DNA from: an uncultured Eubacterium sp.
GTDB taxonomy: Bacteria > Bacillota > Clostridia > Oscillospirales > Acutalibacteraceae
NCBI GenBank assembly: GCA_905233805.1
Contig: CAJOER010000057.1
Coordinates: 1-33,123, forward strand
DNA: 33,123 nt
Direction: 5' to 3'
The position numbers and the translations under genes were made by a program. Position 1 is the stretch's first letter; every line of letters starts with the position of its first letter. This document shows positions 8,555 to 18,525 of the stretch, in pieces. Under the pieces are notes generated by a model that had not been told where the DNA came from, did not search any database, and was given only the letters and a program-made list of their open reading frames with translations.

Positions 8555-9745
8555 ATGAAAATCCTTATGGTAAATAAGTTTCTCCATCCCAACGGTGGCT
8601 CGGAAACTTATATATTCAAACTCGGCGACTATTTAAAGTCAATCGGTCACGAGGTTGAATACTTCGGTATGGAGCACGAGAACAGAACCGTATCAAATTC
8701 TCTCGGCCTCTATACGGATAATATGGATTTTCATACCTCAAGCAAGCTGACTCAGCTCACCTACCCGCTTAAAACTATATATTCCTCAGACGCAAAAAGA
8801 AAAATGCTCTCTCTGCTGAAAAGTTTTCAGCCCGACGTTGTTCACCTGAATAACTTTAACTATCAGCTGACACCGAGCGTTATTTACGCGGTCAAGGACT
8901 ATGAAAAAGCGTATTCGAAAAAGGTAAAGATTATTTATACCGCGCACGACTATCAGCTTATCTGCCCTAACCATATGCTCAGGGATATGCAGGGCGGACT
9001 CTGCGAGGACTGCCTCGGCGGTAGCTTTTTGCCCTGCGTCAAAAAATCATGCATTCACTCGTCGAAAGCGAAGAGCCTTACGGGCTTTGCGGAGGCGACT
9101 CTTTATAAAAAGCTCAAAGCGTATAAGCATATTGACTGTATTATATGCCCGAGCGGTTTTATGAAAACCAAGCTTGACCTCAGCCCCGTGCTCAGCGGAA
9201 AAACGGTTACGCTGCACAACTTCATTGACGACGTTGAGAGAAAAGAAAGCGAAAAGAAAGACTACGTTCTCTATTTCGGACGTTATGCCGAGGAAAAAGG
9301 AATTGACACTCTTCTTGACGTCAACGGAGTTAACCTCGTGTTTGCAGGCTCGGGCGACTCTGAAGAAAAAATAAACAGCAAGCATGGCGTTAAAAACGTC
9401 GGCTTTAAAACAGGTAAAGAACTTGAAGAATTAATCCGCGGCGCGGTATGCTCCGTTTATCCGAGCGTGTGGTATGAAAACTGCCCGTTCTCGGTTATGG
9501 AAAGCATAATGTACGGCACCCCCGTTGTCGGCGCCGATATCGGCGGAATCCCCGAACTCATTGACGAGGGAAAGACAGGTTTTCTTTTCAAGGCGGGCGA
9601 CCCCGCCTCGCTTGAAGAAGCGATTAAAAAGATAACCGAAAAACCTGCGCTTGCAGACGAAATGCAGAAAAACTGTCTTAATAAGAAGTTTGACACGGTT
9701 GACAGGTACACCGAAAAATATCTTGAGATAATTGAGGCGCTTTAA
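8555..9745 (+). CDS. GT4-family glycosyltransferase with cysteine cluster
   Basis: A 396-residue GT-B glycosyltransferase. N-terminal KILMVNKFLHPNGGSETY and a C-terminal YFGRYAEEKGI with E-x7-E in YENCPFSVMESIMYG mark the GT4 family. Between them is a cysteine-rich insertion (HDYQLICPN, then GLCEDCLGG, PCVKKSC), a feature of one GT4 subgroup that may bind a metal; that role is inference. The stop codon overlaps the next ATG by one base (TAATG), so the genes are probably coupled. Linkage specificity is unknown. Confidence 0.92.
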   Translation: MKILMVNKFLHPNGGSETYIFKLGDYLKSIGHEVEYFGMEHENRTVSNSLGLYTDNMDFHTSSKLTQLTYPLKTIYSSDAKRKMLSLLKSFQPDVVHLNNFNYQLTPSVIYAVKDYEKAYSKKVKIIYTAHDYQLICPNHMLRDMQGGLCEDCLGGSFLPCVKKSCIHSSKAKSLTGFAEATLYKKLKAYKHIDCIICPSGFMKTKLDLSPVLSGKTVTLHNFIDDVERKESEKKDYVLYFGRYAEEKGIDTLLDVNGVNLVFAGSGDSEEKINSKHGVKNVGFKTGKELEELIRGAVCSVYPSVWYENCPFSVMESIMYGTPVVGADIGGIPELIDEGKTGFLFKAGDPASLEEAIKKITEKPALADEMQKNCLNKKFDTVDRYTEKYLEIIEAL

Positions 9746-10812
9746 TGGCAGACGGAAAAAAGAAGTATTACGACGAACTGAATATTTTTCGCAGTCTTAT
9801 AATCATATGGGTAGTTATAGGGCACTCGTTTGATACCGGAAGCGATTTTCTCGGCCTTCTCCATACCTACGCCTATACCTTCCATATGAAGGCGTTCATT
9901 TTGCTCAGCGGTCTGCTTTTTGCAAAAAAGATAAAAGCGCTCGTTTCATATAAAGACGGCGCAAAACTTATCGGCGACAGATTTTTAAGACTTATGGTCC
10001 CGTACTTTTTCTATACCGCGGTATCAATCGTCTTAAAGCTTTTCCTTGACGACTACGCAAACAACAAGCTTTCGCTTAAGGTTGTTATCGACTCGCTCGT
10101 CGGCGTTTCAAATCCCAACGGCGGAATATGGTTTTTATACGCGCTGTTCGTGCTTAACGTATTTGCTGTGCTTATATATAAACTGCCCGCCCTTTTAGGA
10201 CTTATCCTGACGTTTGCGCTTCATATCGTTCATATAAAAACGGGCGTCTTTTCTTCAATCCCGCTCGTTACGCATATTACATTTTACGGCGTATTCTTCT
10301 ACGGCGGAATGGTAATAGCGGATTACTATGACAGCATCTCTCTTTCAATGAACGAGTTTTTCAAAAAAAGCCCCGTTATATCGGGCGCCGCGTCTTTGCT
10401 GTACCTCCCCGTAGCGTTTATTATTTCGCTCATTTCGGTTAAGGCGCTGAAAAGCAGCAGCGTTTTAACCCTGCTTATCCCCGTACTGAATATAACCGTT
10501 TACTACTGTCTTTCGGTGTTTATCAATTCTATTGCAAAACTGAAAAAGCCGTTTGTGACGGTAGGCGACTACGGAATGGATATATATCTTATCGGCTACT
10601 ACGTCCAGATTACGCTCAGAGTACTGCTTAAATCAATGCTCGGCCTGCCGTACGTTGTTTATTCGCTTGCTATGTGTATCTGCGGACTGCTTGTGCCGAT
10701 ACCGATTTCAAAATATTTTGTAAGAAAATTCAGAATAACAAGAATACTCGCTCTCGGCGATTATAAAAAACGAACCCCAAAGGAAGAAGAACAAGATGTC
10801 AAAAAAGCTTAA
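9745..10812 (+). CDS. Acyltransferase family 3 membrane protein
   Basis: A 355-residue multi-pass membrane protein of the acyltransferase-3 family, which O-acylates (often O-acetylates) sugars of surface polymers. Seen: ELNIFRSLIIIWVVIGHSF near the N-terminus with the family's conserved His in TM1, then YTFHMKAFILLSGLLF, RFLRLMVPYFF and about ten hydrophobic segments in all. There is no SGNH domain. The last 17 bases overlap the start of the radical SAM gene. It probably decorates the polymer, but the acyl group and position cannot be read. It is one of two such genes in the operon. Confidence 0.88.
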   Translation: MADGKKKYYDELNIFRSLIIIWVVIGHSFDTGSDFLGLLHTYAYTFHMKAFILLSGLLFAKKIKALVSYKDGAKLIGDRFLRLMVPYFFYTAVSIVLKLFLDDYANNKLSLKVVIDSLVGVSNPNGGIWFLYALFVLNVFAVLIYKLPALLGLILTFALHIVHIKTGVFSSIPLVTHITFYGVFFYGGMVIADYYDSISLSMNEFFKKSPVISGAASLLYLPVAFIISLISVKALKSSSVLTLLIPVLNITVYYCLSVFINSIAKLKKPFVTVGDYGMDIYLIGYYVQITLRVLLKSMLGLPYVVYSLAMCICGLLVPIPISKYFVRKFRITRILALGDYKKRTPKEEEQDVKKA

Positions 10813-11934
10813 CGGAACGGTAATTGTAACCTACCGATGCAACGCGCGCTGCAATATGTGCAACCGATATAAAGCCCCCTCGAAACCCGAGGAGGAAATC
10901 AGCATTGATACAATTAAAAAGCTCCCCGAAATGTATTTTACCAACATTACGGGAGGCGAGCCGTTTATAAGAACAGATTTAAAAGACATTGTACGCGAAC
11001 TCGATAAAAAAAGCGACCGTATTGTTATTTCAACAAACGGTTTCTTTACGGACAGAATAATTGACCTTTGCAAAGAATTCCCGAATGTGGGAATAAGAAT
11101 ATCCATTGAAGGCCTTGAAGAAACGAACAACAAAATAAGAGGCCTTGACGACGGATATAACAAGGGCTATACAACGCTCAAAAAACTTGTTGAAATGGGG
11201 CACGGCGACGTCGGCTTCGGTATGACCGTTCAGGACGCCAACGCAGACGATTTAGTCAATTCGCGACCGCGTCGCTTCATAATTCCTTCTATTTCGTTGA
11301 GGCTAAAAATATTATTCACGACCGCGAGGCGGTTGCAAAGAATTTTGAAAAGCTGATTAACGAGCTTTTAAAATCGAACTCACCGAAAAAGTGGTTCAGA
11401 GCGTATTTCAACCACGGACTTATTAATTATATCTACGGCCAGAAAAGGCTCCTTCCCTGCGATATGGCGTTCGATACCTTCTTTATCGACCCCTACGGCG
11501 ACGTAATGCCCTGTAACGGAACTAAGGAAAAAGAGGTTATGGGTAACCTCAACGAACAGAGCTGGGACGAGCTTTGGAACAGCGGGCAGGCGGAAAAGGT
11601 AAGAGAAAAAGTGCGCCACTGCGACAGGCAGTGCTGGATGATAGGTTCGGTATCCCCCGCTATGCACAAATACATAACCGTTCCCGCCGCATGGGTAATT
11701 AAGCATAAGTTTTTACGCTTTTTCAAAGAAAACAAATACTCTATGTACGAAAATAAAATCTGCTGCGATTACAGAGACGGCAAGGTTACGAAGGAAGAAC
11801 TTGACGCTCTTTCAACCTGCGATATGAGCGCGGTGAGCAGCGACGGACTCAGCGACGAGTCAAAGGCGGCGCTTGAGGGTACTACCGGCGAAGCAATAGT
11901 CGACGCAGATATAAAAGCACAGTTGAGGGATTAA
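10796..11934 (+). pseudogene. Radical SAM/SPASM-like protein of the polysaccharide operon, disrupted by an internal frame change
   Basis: The N-terminal part has the radical SAM motif CNARCNMC (Cys15, Cys19, Cys22), the TGGEPF motif, STNGF and a TIM-barrel strand pattern. The frame leaves homology after VQDANADDLVN near 11260. Another frame is open from 11263 (ATASLHNSFYF) to the stop at 11934. It carries a cysteine-bearing C-terminus (RLLPCDMAF, DVMPCNG, HCDRQCW) typical of a SPASM/twitch auxiliary Fe-S site. About 15 residues appear to be missing at the join. Intact relatives would be roughly 390 residues. The reaction is unknown; position suggests modification of a sugar or lipid carrier, which is inference. 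The next gene's ATG directly follows the stop. Confidence 0.85.
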
Positions 11935-14235
11935 ATGAAAGTTTTATTTGTAAACCCGATAATTTATACCTCCGAAACAGCGGACATAAAAAGGGCCGAG
12001 TCAATTAAAGACACGATGAGCTACGATTTGTGCCTCGCGTTCAAAAACGAAGGGCACGATATAACTCTCGTCGCGGGCGAACCGTTCAGACCTGAAAACG
12101 ACGTGGACTATCCGTTTAATATCGTGTGGGCAAAATGCGCTCTCCCTTCGGTTTGCAGGCCCAACGCGCTTCCGTTTTGTCCCGAGGTAATAAAACTTGT
12201 AAAAGACGAAAGCTTTGACCTTGTAATTTCAAGTGAAGTGTTTTCGCTTAATTCCCTTATGCTCGCGCTCAAATCAAGGGACAATCTTATAGTCTGGCAC
12301 GAGCTTGCAAAGCACAATAATATTTTCCGCTCAATCCCTTCAAAAATCTGGTATAACCTCATAGCAAAAACCGCGTTTAAGGGCGTGCCCGTAATCGCAA
12401 GAAGCGAGGAGGCAAAACGCTTTATTTCGCAGTTTTGCAACAACGTATCAAACAGCATAATCGACCACGGCGTAAATCTTGAAAAGTTTAAGGCGTGCAG
12501 CGAAAAGGAAGATTATTTTATAGTTTCCTCCCAGCTCATTGAGAGAAAGCAGATAGATAAGATAATTGATAAGTTTTCTGCGTTTTCAAAAACGCATCCC
12601 TCGTATAAGCTTTACATTTTCGGTGAGGGCGAATGCGAAGACGCGCTTAAAAAGCAGAGCGAGGCGCTCGGCCTTACAGATAAAGTGAAATTCTTCGGCA
12701 AGGTTTCTCACGAAGAGCTTAAAGAGTACCTTTCAAAATCAAAGGCTCTGCTTGTATATACAAGAAAAGACAACAATATGATTTCAGTCGTTGAAGCTAT
12801 TGCGTGCGCTACTCCGATTATTACGACGGGCGTGCCTTACAACGCGTCGTATATCAGAAAATACCGCCTCGGTATAGTAAACGACGAGTGGAATGAAAAC
12901 GACCTTGAAGAAATCATTTCAAACGGCGAGTATATCAACAACTGCCTTTCTTACCGCGAAGGTATATCAAACGAAAGCAAGGCAAACGCTTTTATTAAAG
13001 AAAAAAGTTCCAAAAACGTTCTGCTTTCTTCTTACAGCGTTAACCCCTACCACGGAAGCGAGGACGGCATAGGCTGGAACTGGACGCTTCAGGCGGCAAA
13101 ACAATTTAATGAAAACGATAAAATCTACCTCATTACCAAAAAGGTAAACGAGGCGGATACGATAAAAGGCATTGAAGAACTCGGCCTTGATAACGTTAAG
13201 CTCAGAATAGTCGACACGCCCTACTGGCTTAACTGGTACAGGGAGCACAACTCAATGTTCCACCACCTCTACTACATTATGTGGCAGGCGGTTGCGTATG
13301 GCTGGGCAAAAAGAAGCAAAATTGATTTTGATATTATTCACCACATAACAATGGTTGATTTCAGAATACCAGGCTTTATGTGGAAATTCAAAAAGCCCTA
13401 TACCCTTTTCGGCCCTGTCGGCGGAGGACAGTCAACCCCCGCGGCACTGAAAGACTACGAAAAGTCAAAGACGGTTGAAAAGTTCAGGGAAAGCATCAAT
13501 AAGGCTTGCTCTGTAGTACCGTACTATAAAAAAGCAATCAGCCGTTTTGACCGTGTTTTCGCTATTAATAAAGAAACCGAGGCGTATATGTCAAAAGCGC
13601 TCGGCAAAGGCTGTGAAAGGCTGACGGAACTCGCGCTTGCAAAAGAATTCCGCGCGCTTGATATTCCACCGAAAGCCGAAAACGAAACGGTAAAAATCCT
13701 CTACCTCGGCAGACTTATCGAAAAGAAAGGGCTTATGCTTTTGCTTGACGTAATTAAAAATATGCCCAAGGACGCGGACTTTATTCTTGAAATTTACGGC
13801 GGAGGCCCGCTTGAAGAAAGAATAAAAGCGTTTATTGACGAAAACGCGCTTAGCGAAAAAGTAAAGCTTTGCGGCGAGGTTGACCATACTCTCGTTTCCT
13901 CGGTATATTCCGGCGCGGACATTTTCGTTATGCCCTCGCTCAGGGAAACGAGCGGAAACGTGCTCGTTGAGGCTATGGCGCACAAACTGCCCGTCGCGGC
14001 GCTTGATATGAGCGTTTGCAGCGATTTCAAAGAATACAGCTGCGGCGAGTTTGTAAACGTAAATCAGAGCAAAGAAGAGATAATCAGAGAGTTCGCGGAT
14101 AAGCTGACTCTTCTCGTAAATGATTATGAACTAAGAAAAACGCTCGGCGAAAACGGCTATAAATTCGTAAACGGCGAGCTTTCATGGGAAAAGAAATTTG
14201 AGAAGGTCTATGAAGGACTTATAAATCAGGAGTAA
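11935..14235 (+). CDS. Tandem GT4-GT4 protein (two glycosyltransferases in one frame)
   Basis: A 766-residue protein made of two GT-B glycosyltransferases. Domain 1 (about 1-358) begins KVLFVNPII; its catalytic motif is degenerate, with Asp279 where the first Glu of E-x7-E is expected (before Glu287). Domain 2 (about 361-766) begins NVLLSSYSVNPYHGSEDG, which looks like the natural N-terminus of a stand-alone enzyme. It has FGPVGGGQ, LYLGRLIEKKGL and an intact E-x7-E in RETSGNVLVEAMA. The first domain seems to lack its usual last helix. So this may be an in-frame join of two adjacent genes near 13000-13020, real or artefactual, rather than an ancestral fusion. Both parts suit repeat-unit assembly. 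Confidence 0.85.
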   Translation: MKVLFVNPIIYTSETADIKRAESIKDTMSYDLCLAFKNEGHDITLVAGEPFRPENDVDYPFNIVWAKCALPSVCRPNALPFCPEVIKLVKDESFDLVISSEVFSLNSLMLALKSRDNLIVWHELAKHNNIFRSIPSKIWYNLIAKTAFKGVPVIARSEEAKRFISQFCNNVSNSIIDHGVNLEKFKACSEKEDYFIVSSQLIERKQIDKIIDKFSAFSKTHPSYKLYIFGEGECEDALKKQSEALGLTDKVKFFGKVSHEELKEYLSKSKALLVYTRKDNNMISVVEAIACATPIITTGVPYNASYIRKYRLGIVNDEWNENDLEEIISNGEYINNCLSYREGISNESKANAFIKEKSSKNVLLSSYSVNPYHGSEDGIGWNWTLQAAKQFNENDKIYLITKKVNEADTIKGIEELGLDNVKLRIVDTPYWLNWYREHNSMFHHLYYIMWQAVAYGWAKRSKIDFDIIHHITMVDFRIPGFMWKFKKPYTLFGPVGGGQSTPAALKDYEKSKTVEKFRESINKACSVVPYYKKAISRFDRVFAINKETEAYMSKALGKGCERLTELALAKEFRALDIPPKAENETVKILYLGRLIEKKGLMLLLDVIKNMPKDADFILEIYGGGPLEERIKAFIDENALSEKVKLCGEVDHTLVSSVYSGADIFVMPSLRETSGNVLVEAMAHKLPVAALDMSVCSDFKEYSCGEFVNVNQSKEEIIREFADKLTLLVNDYELRKTLGENGYKFVNGELSWEKKFEKVYEGLINQE

Positions 14236-14236
14236 T

Positions 14237-15316
14237 ATGCAGGAAAAGATAAGATACGCTTACATCGACAATATGAAATTTGCTGCGTGCATTCTTGTTG
14301 CCCTCGGCCATTTCTTTATGTCAATGACGGCGAACAAGGTTATGCCTTACAGCTTCGCGTATAACTATCTTATCAAAACGCTCTACACCTTCCACGTGCC
14401 GATATTCTTCGTTTGCAGCGGTTTTTTATATCAGAATTCGTGCAGGGTTACGTCGTTTAGTGCGTATAAAAAAGAACTGCCGAAAAAACTGCTTGACCTC
14501 GGCGTTCCGTACTTCGTGTTTTCCGCAATTACCCTGCTTTTGAAAATACTGTTTGAAAACGACGTTACTACAAAGGCAACCGCGTTCTGGGATACTTTAT
14601 TTATTCACCCGACTGCGCCGTATTGGTTTTTATATTCCCTGTTTTTCATGTTCCTCTTCATACCCTGTATAAAATCAAAAAAAGCTGCATATATACTGTT
14701 TTTTGTATCGCTTGTTTTTAAAATCGGAGTGTTATTAATCAGCGACAAACTGACTGTTCCTATTACTAACGGAGTAATTCTTTTTATTGCTTTGCGTCTT
14801 GAAAAATTCTGCCATAGCGCAATATGGTTTTGTTTCGGAATGCTCCTGAGGTTCATTGATAAAGAAAAAATAAAAAAATACGGAAAATTTCTTGCGCCCG
14901 TTTTTCTGGCAGTAGGCATAGCTTTAAGTTTTTATTTCTTGTCGGGCAAGAGTGATATGAGCCAAGGGGAGGATTTTATCACCGGAGCGGCATTTATACT
15001 CTTCACTGTTACAATATCGATAGTCTTCGCGCCCGAGGCGCTTAACAGGATTTCTTTAAAGTTTTCGGAATTCTTTATGCCCGTATTCGTAATGCACACA
15101 ATCTGTGCCGCCGCAATACGCATATCACTGTTCAAAATTGGAATTGAAAGCTTGCCCATACATATTCTCGGCGGACTTATCGGAAGTTTTGCAGTACCTA
15201 TAATTATTTACATAATCTGCAAAAAACTTACTCCGTTGATGTTCTTCTTCTATCCGACCAAAACGATAAAACTTCTGAAAGGGAAAAAGCATGAGCAAGG
15301 CGAAATCTCTCTTTGA
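14237..15316 (+). CDS. Acyltransferase family 3 membrane protein
   Basis: A 359-residue integral membrane acyltransferase-3, the second in the operon. YIDNMKFAACILVALGHF carries the conserved TM1 His, followed by YTFHVPIFFVCSGFLY, LGVPYFVFSA and WFLYSLFFMFLFIP; about ten hydrophobic segments. GGAG (4 bases before the ATG region) overlaps the end of the GT4 gene. The last 26 bases overlap the next gene. The likely role is O-acetylation or other acylation of the polymer or its precursor; two family members suggest two decorated positions, which is inference. Confidence 0.88.
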   Translation: MQEKIRYAYIDNMKFAACILVALGHFFMSMTANKVMPYSFAYNYLIKTLYTFHVPIFFVCSGFLYQNSCRVTSFSAYKKELPKKLLDLGVPYFVFSAITLLLKILFENDVTTKATAFWDTLFIHPTAPYWFLYSLFFMFLFIPCIKSKKAAYILFFVSLVFKIGVLLISDKLTVPITNGVILFIALRLEKFCHSAIWFCFGMLLRFIDKEKIKKYGKFLAPVFLAVGIALSFYFLSGKSDMSQGEDFITGAAFILFTVTISIVFAPEALNRISLKFSEFFMPVFVMHTICAAAIRISLFKIGIESLPIHILGGLIGSFAVPIIIYIICKKLTPLMFFFYPTKTIKLLKGKKHEQGEISL

Positions 15317-16199
15317 AAAAAGTAAAAGCAACCACTCTCTGCTGTACGACTCGGTTTCGTACGGTATGTATAAGCTTGGCTACGGCGACATAAATCTCGC
15401 CGGCGCAAACTCACGCTATAAAACCTTTACGAAGCTTGAAAAGGAATTCAAAGGCGAGATAGGAAAAACGGATTTTAAAACCTACGAAAACGATATGAGC
15501 AATACCGTATGGATTTGCTGGCTTCAGGGAGTTGAAAACGCGCCCGAGCTCGTGAAAAACTGTATTACCTCAATTCAGTATTATATTAAAGACAGGGACT
15601 TCATTTTTATAAACAAAGATAACTTTTCAAATTACTGCGAAATCCCCGGATATATTGTCGACAAGTGGAAAAAGGGCGTTATCTCAAATACTCATTTTTC
15701 GGATATACTACGCCTCGCGCTTTTAATTCAGCACGGCGGGCTTTGGCTTGACTCAACGGTTTATATGTCGGGCGAGCTCCCCGATTATATAACCGACGGC
15801 GATTTCTTCGCATACAGGGACGGCTTTTTCAACTGTGATTTAATCAACATAGGCAACTGGCTGATTTATTCAAAGCCGAACAATATTCTTTTAAACGAAA
15901 CGCTCAGTCTTATTTACAGTTACTGGAAAAAGTACAACCACACAAAGCATTATTTCATTTTCCAGATGTTTTTCAGAATGGTTACTGACTGCTATGAAAA
16001 AGAGTGGAGCGACGTTCCCTATTTCAGCCAGATGGACCAACACATTTTCTCCTTCGAGCTGCTTGACAAATTCAGCGAAAAACGCTGGGCACAGCTTAAA
16101 GGACTCACTAATATTCACAAGCTGACCAACAAAATCTACGTATCAAACGCCGAGGACGGCAGCTACTATTCAATGCTTGATAAACTATATAAACTATAA
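15291..16199 (+). CDS. Capsular polysaccharide synthesis glycosyltransferase (Caps_synth type)
   Basis: A 302-residue protein resembling the Caps_synth/GT32-like family of GT-A glycosyltransferases. Seen: NTVWICWLQGVENAPELVKNC near residues 70-90, then ISNTHFSDILRLALLIQHGG and GLWLDSTVY, the position of the DXD-like metal site. There is no signal peptide or TM segment, fitting a cytoplasmic enzyme. It overlaps the preceding acyltransferase gene by 26 bases. Donor sugar is unknown. Confidence 0.88.
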   Translation: MSKAKSLFEKSKSNHSLLYDSVSYGMYKLGYGDINLAGANSRYKTFTKLEKEFKGEIGKTDFKTYENDMSNTVWICWLQGVENAPELVKNCITSIQYYIKDRDFIFINKDNFSNYCEIPGYIVDKWKKGVISNTHFSDILRLALLIQHGGLWLDSTVYMSGELPDYITDGDFFAYRDGFFNCDLINIGNWLIYSKPNNILLNETLSLIYSYWKKYNHTKHYFIFQMFFRMVTDCYEKEWSDVPYFSQMDQHIFSFELLDKFSEKRWAQLKGLTNIHKLTNKIYVSNAEDGSYYSMLDKLYKL

Positions 16200-16224
16200 A
16201 AACCTACTCCGGAAGGATTATTAA

Positions 16225-17508
16225 ATGGATAACAAGAAAAACCCTCAATCCAACATTCAGGTTGTAAAACCAAACGGGATTATCATTTTAAACTACAAAA
16301 GTTTAATAGTTTTTGCAGTATTCGCTGCATTAACTATTATCGAATATAAGTATAACGGAAGCTATTTTGACGAGGTTCTCGGAATTGTTTCCATTTTGGT
16401 AGTTGCATATAAGTGGAATAAGCTTTACTATCACGATTTCCGTGCACTGTTTCTTTTGTTTATCACTATGGGGTTGGGATTATTCTCCAATTTATATTAC
16501 AATCTACACTGGTCGTGGTTCTCGGTTGCGGTTGATATATTGACACAGTTAAAGCTTATATTCTGCTTTATGGCGGTAAGATACTTTTTAAGCGAAAGAG
16601 AAAAACAGATTGTAATAGATTATATTTCCCCCTTCGCCCGAATTTACTTCATATTTGCATTTGTTCTTGCAATATACACCCAGATTTTTGACACGGGAAT
16701 GAACGAGGAAATCCGATACGGACTTAAAACCTTCCGCTTTATCTTCCAGTTCAGCCACCAATATACAACTATAAGTTTCTTCCTGATAGGTTCAATTATC
16801 TCGGCAACAAATATTAATTCGAAGAAAAAGAATTTCTACATATTCATAGGTACTGTGTCGATTCTTTTTGCGCTGAAGTCCCCTGCTTTAATCTATACAA
16901 TTACTTATATTTTCCTTTTCTATTATTTCAAGAAGTATGAGAGACTTAATTACAAGATTATAGTACCGCTTATTCTTGCACTTTTAGCTGCAAGTACTTA
17001 CCAGATACAAACATATCTGCTGAATGAGGAGGCAGCGCGACGCATATTCTTTGAATACGCATTCAAGACGGCAAATCACTACTTCCCGCTCGGCTCGGGC
17101 TTTGCAACCTACGGTTCGGCTGAGGCAGCAAAGCATTACTCAATCTTATATGTTAAATATAAATTCTATACTCACTGGGGTATGGCAGAGGGCAATAACG
17201 GTCAGTTCCTGTACGACACATACTGGCCCATGGTAATAGGTCAGTTCGGCTGGATAGGTACGGTCCTTTTCGGATACTCCTACATAAATATTTTCAAATC
17301 TGTTCAGCGTTCAAAAGCCGACTATGCAAAGAAAGCGTATATCTACGCTATGTTTATTCAGTATATGGTTCACGCGCTCGGTGCGTCAATTCTCTCAAGT
17401 TCTACCGGACTTATCGGATTTATGGCGCTTTCGCTTTACACTTTCCCCGACCCGACTAAGGAACAGATAAGGTGGAATACAAGAGTACATTTGGATTTAA
17501 GGGATTAA
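16225..17508 (+). CDS. O-antigen polymerase/ligase-like membrane protein (Wzy type)
   Basis: A 427-residue protein with about ten to twelve hydrophobic segments and a large loop after about residue 260 containing ANHYFPLGSGFATYGS, typical of Wzy/O-antigen ligase-like polymerases. It probably links repeat units outside the membrane under control of the Wzz-like protein. GGAAGGA precedes the ATG. The C-terminus is hydrophilic. Sequence right after its stop codon runs straight into the body of a GT2 gene that lacks its start, so the 3' end of this gene could also be affected by that break. Confidence 0.86.
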   Translation: MDNKKNPQSNIQVVKPNGIIILNYKSLIVFAVFAALTIIEYKYNGSYFDEVLGIVSILVVAYKWNKLYYHDFRALFLLFITMGLGLFSNLYYNLHWSWFSVAVDILTQLKLIFCFMAVRYFLSEREKQIVIDYISPFARIYFIFAFVLAIYTQIFDTGMNEEIRYGLKTFRFIFQFSHQYTTISFFLIGSIISATNINSKKKNFYIFIGTVSILFALKSPALIYTITYIFLFYYFKKYERLNYKIIVPLILALLAASTYQIQTYLLNEEAARRIFFEYAFKTANHYFPLGSGFATYGSAEAAKHYSILYVKYKFYTHWGMAEGNNGQFLYDTYWPMVIGQFGWIGTVLFGYSYINIFKSVQRSKADYAKKAYIYAMFIQYMVHALGASILSSSTGLIGFMALSLYTFPDPTKEQIRWNTRVHLDLRD

Positions 17509-17517
17509 ACGAAAACG

Positions 17518-18525
17518 AATAACGCCGCAGCGTTTATAGGGAATACGCTCGATACGATTTTAGCTCAGACGTATAAAAACTTTGAGGTTGTTGTTATTAA
17601 CGACGGCTCGAAGGACAATACGCTTGACATTTTAAAAGAATATGAGAAAAAAGACAGCCGAATCCGCGTTTTCTCTCAGGAAAACGGCGGCGTTTCGGCT
17701 GCGCGTAATACTGCGCTTACAAAGATTAAGGGCAAGTTTATTACGTATATCGACGCCGACGACTCCGTGCCGCCGACGGCGCTCGAAGACTTGATTTCTC
17801 TTATGGACGAGGACGTTGACCTTGTAGTCGGCTCTCACAACGAAGTGAGAATAGGTATGCACCCTCACCTTGAAAAGCCGAACATTATCGAAGGCAGAGA
17901 AATTCCCGAGCGTTTCAGGGAGTATGACTCCGTGGTATGGTGGCCGTGGGGAAAACTTTTCAGGGCCGGCATTATCCTTGACAATAATTTAAGTTACGAT
18001 ACAAATATCACCTTCGGCGAGGACCATATTTTCAACCTTCTTTACGGAAAATATATCAAGGGCAAGGTAGTAGTGACAGACAAAATAGTTTATAACTATC
18101 ACTATATAAGAGGCGGTCTCTGCTCAAAATACTATCCCGATATGAACGCCCTTCAGAAGTACGTTTATATTGAAATAGAAAACTTCTTCGGCGGTCACGG
18201 TTCAACGCCTTACCCCATCCGCCAGAGATATTCGGGCGCATATCTTAAAGGGCTTGTTGACTACTATGCCGCGTGGCTGAAATTCGGCGACGCAGTTCAG
18301 AAGATTAAAGAAAGCTTTGATATGTACAGCGATATTACCGACGAAGATACGCTCAAAGAATTCTTCACCTCAGAAGAATACGCGTATATTGAAAAGGGTG
18401 ACTTTGCGGCATTTACAAAGCTTTATATCAAAAACAATCCGAGGAAAACGACTGTAAGAAAATACAGGCGCTTTGTCCGCCGTGCCCTTGAACGCGGTCA
18501 GAAAGTCTTTTTAAAACGCAAATGA
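17518..18525 (+). pseudogene. GT2-family glycosyltransferase lacking its start
   Basis: A GT-A family 2 glycosyltransferase body of about 335 codons: NAAAFIGNTLDTILAQTYK, VVVINDGSKDNT, GGVSAARNTAL and the DXD-type FITYIDADDS, then a C-terminal region with WPWGKLFR and FGEDHIFNL. The family's first strand (an SVIIPVYN-like block) and any start codon or ribosome-binding site are absent. The frame continues directly from the TAA of the upstream polymerase gene. Only GTG at 17767, inside the catalytic domain, could serve as a start and would give an inactive product. Missing 5' material is probably around 40-60 bases. Confidence 0.82.
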
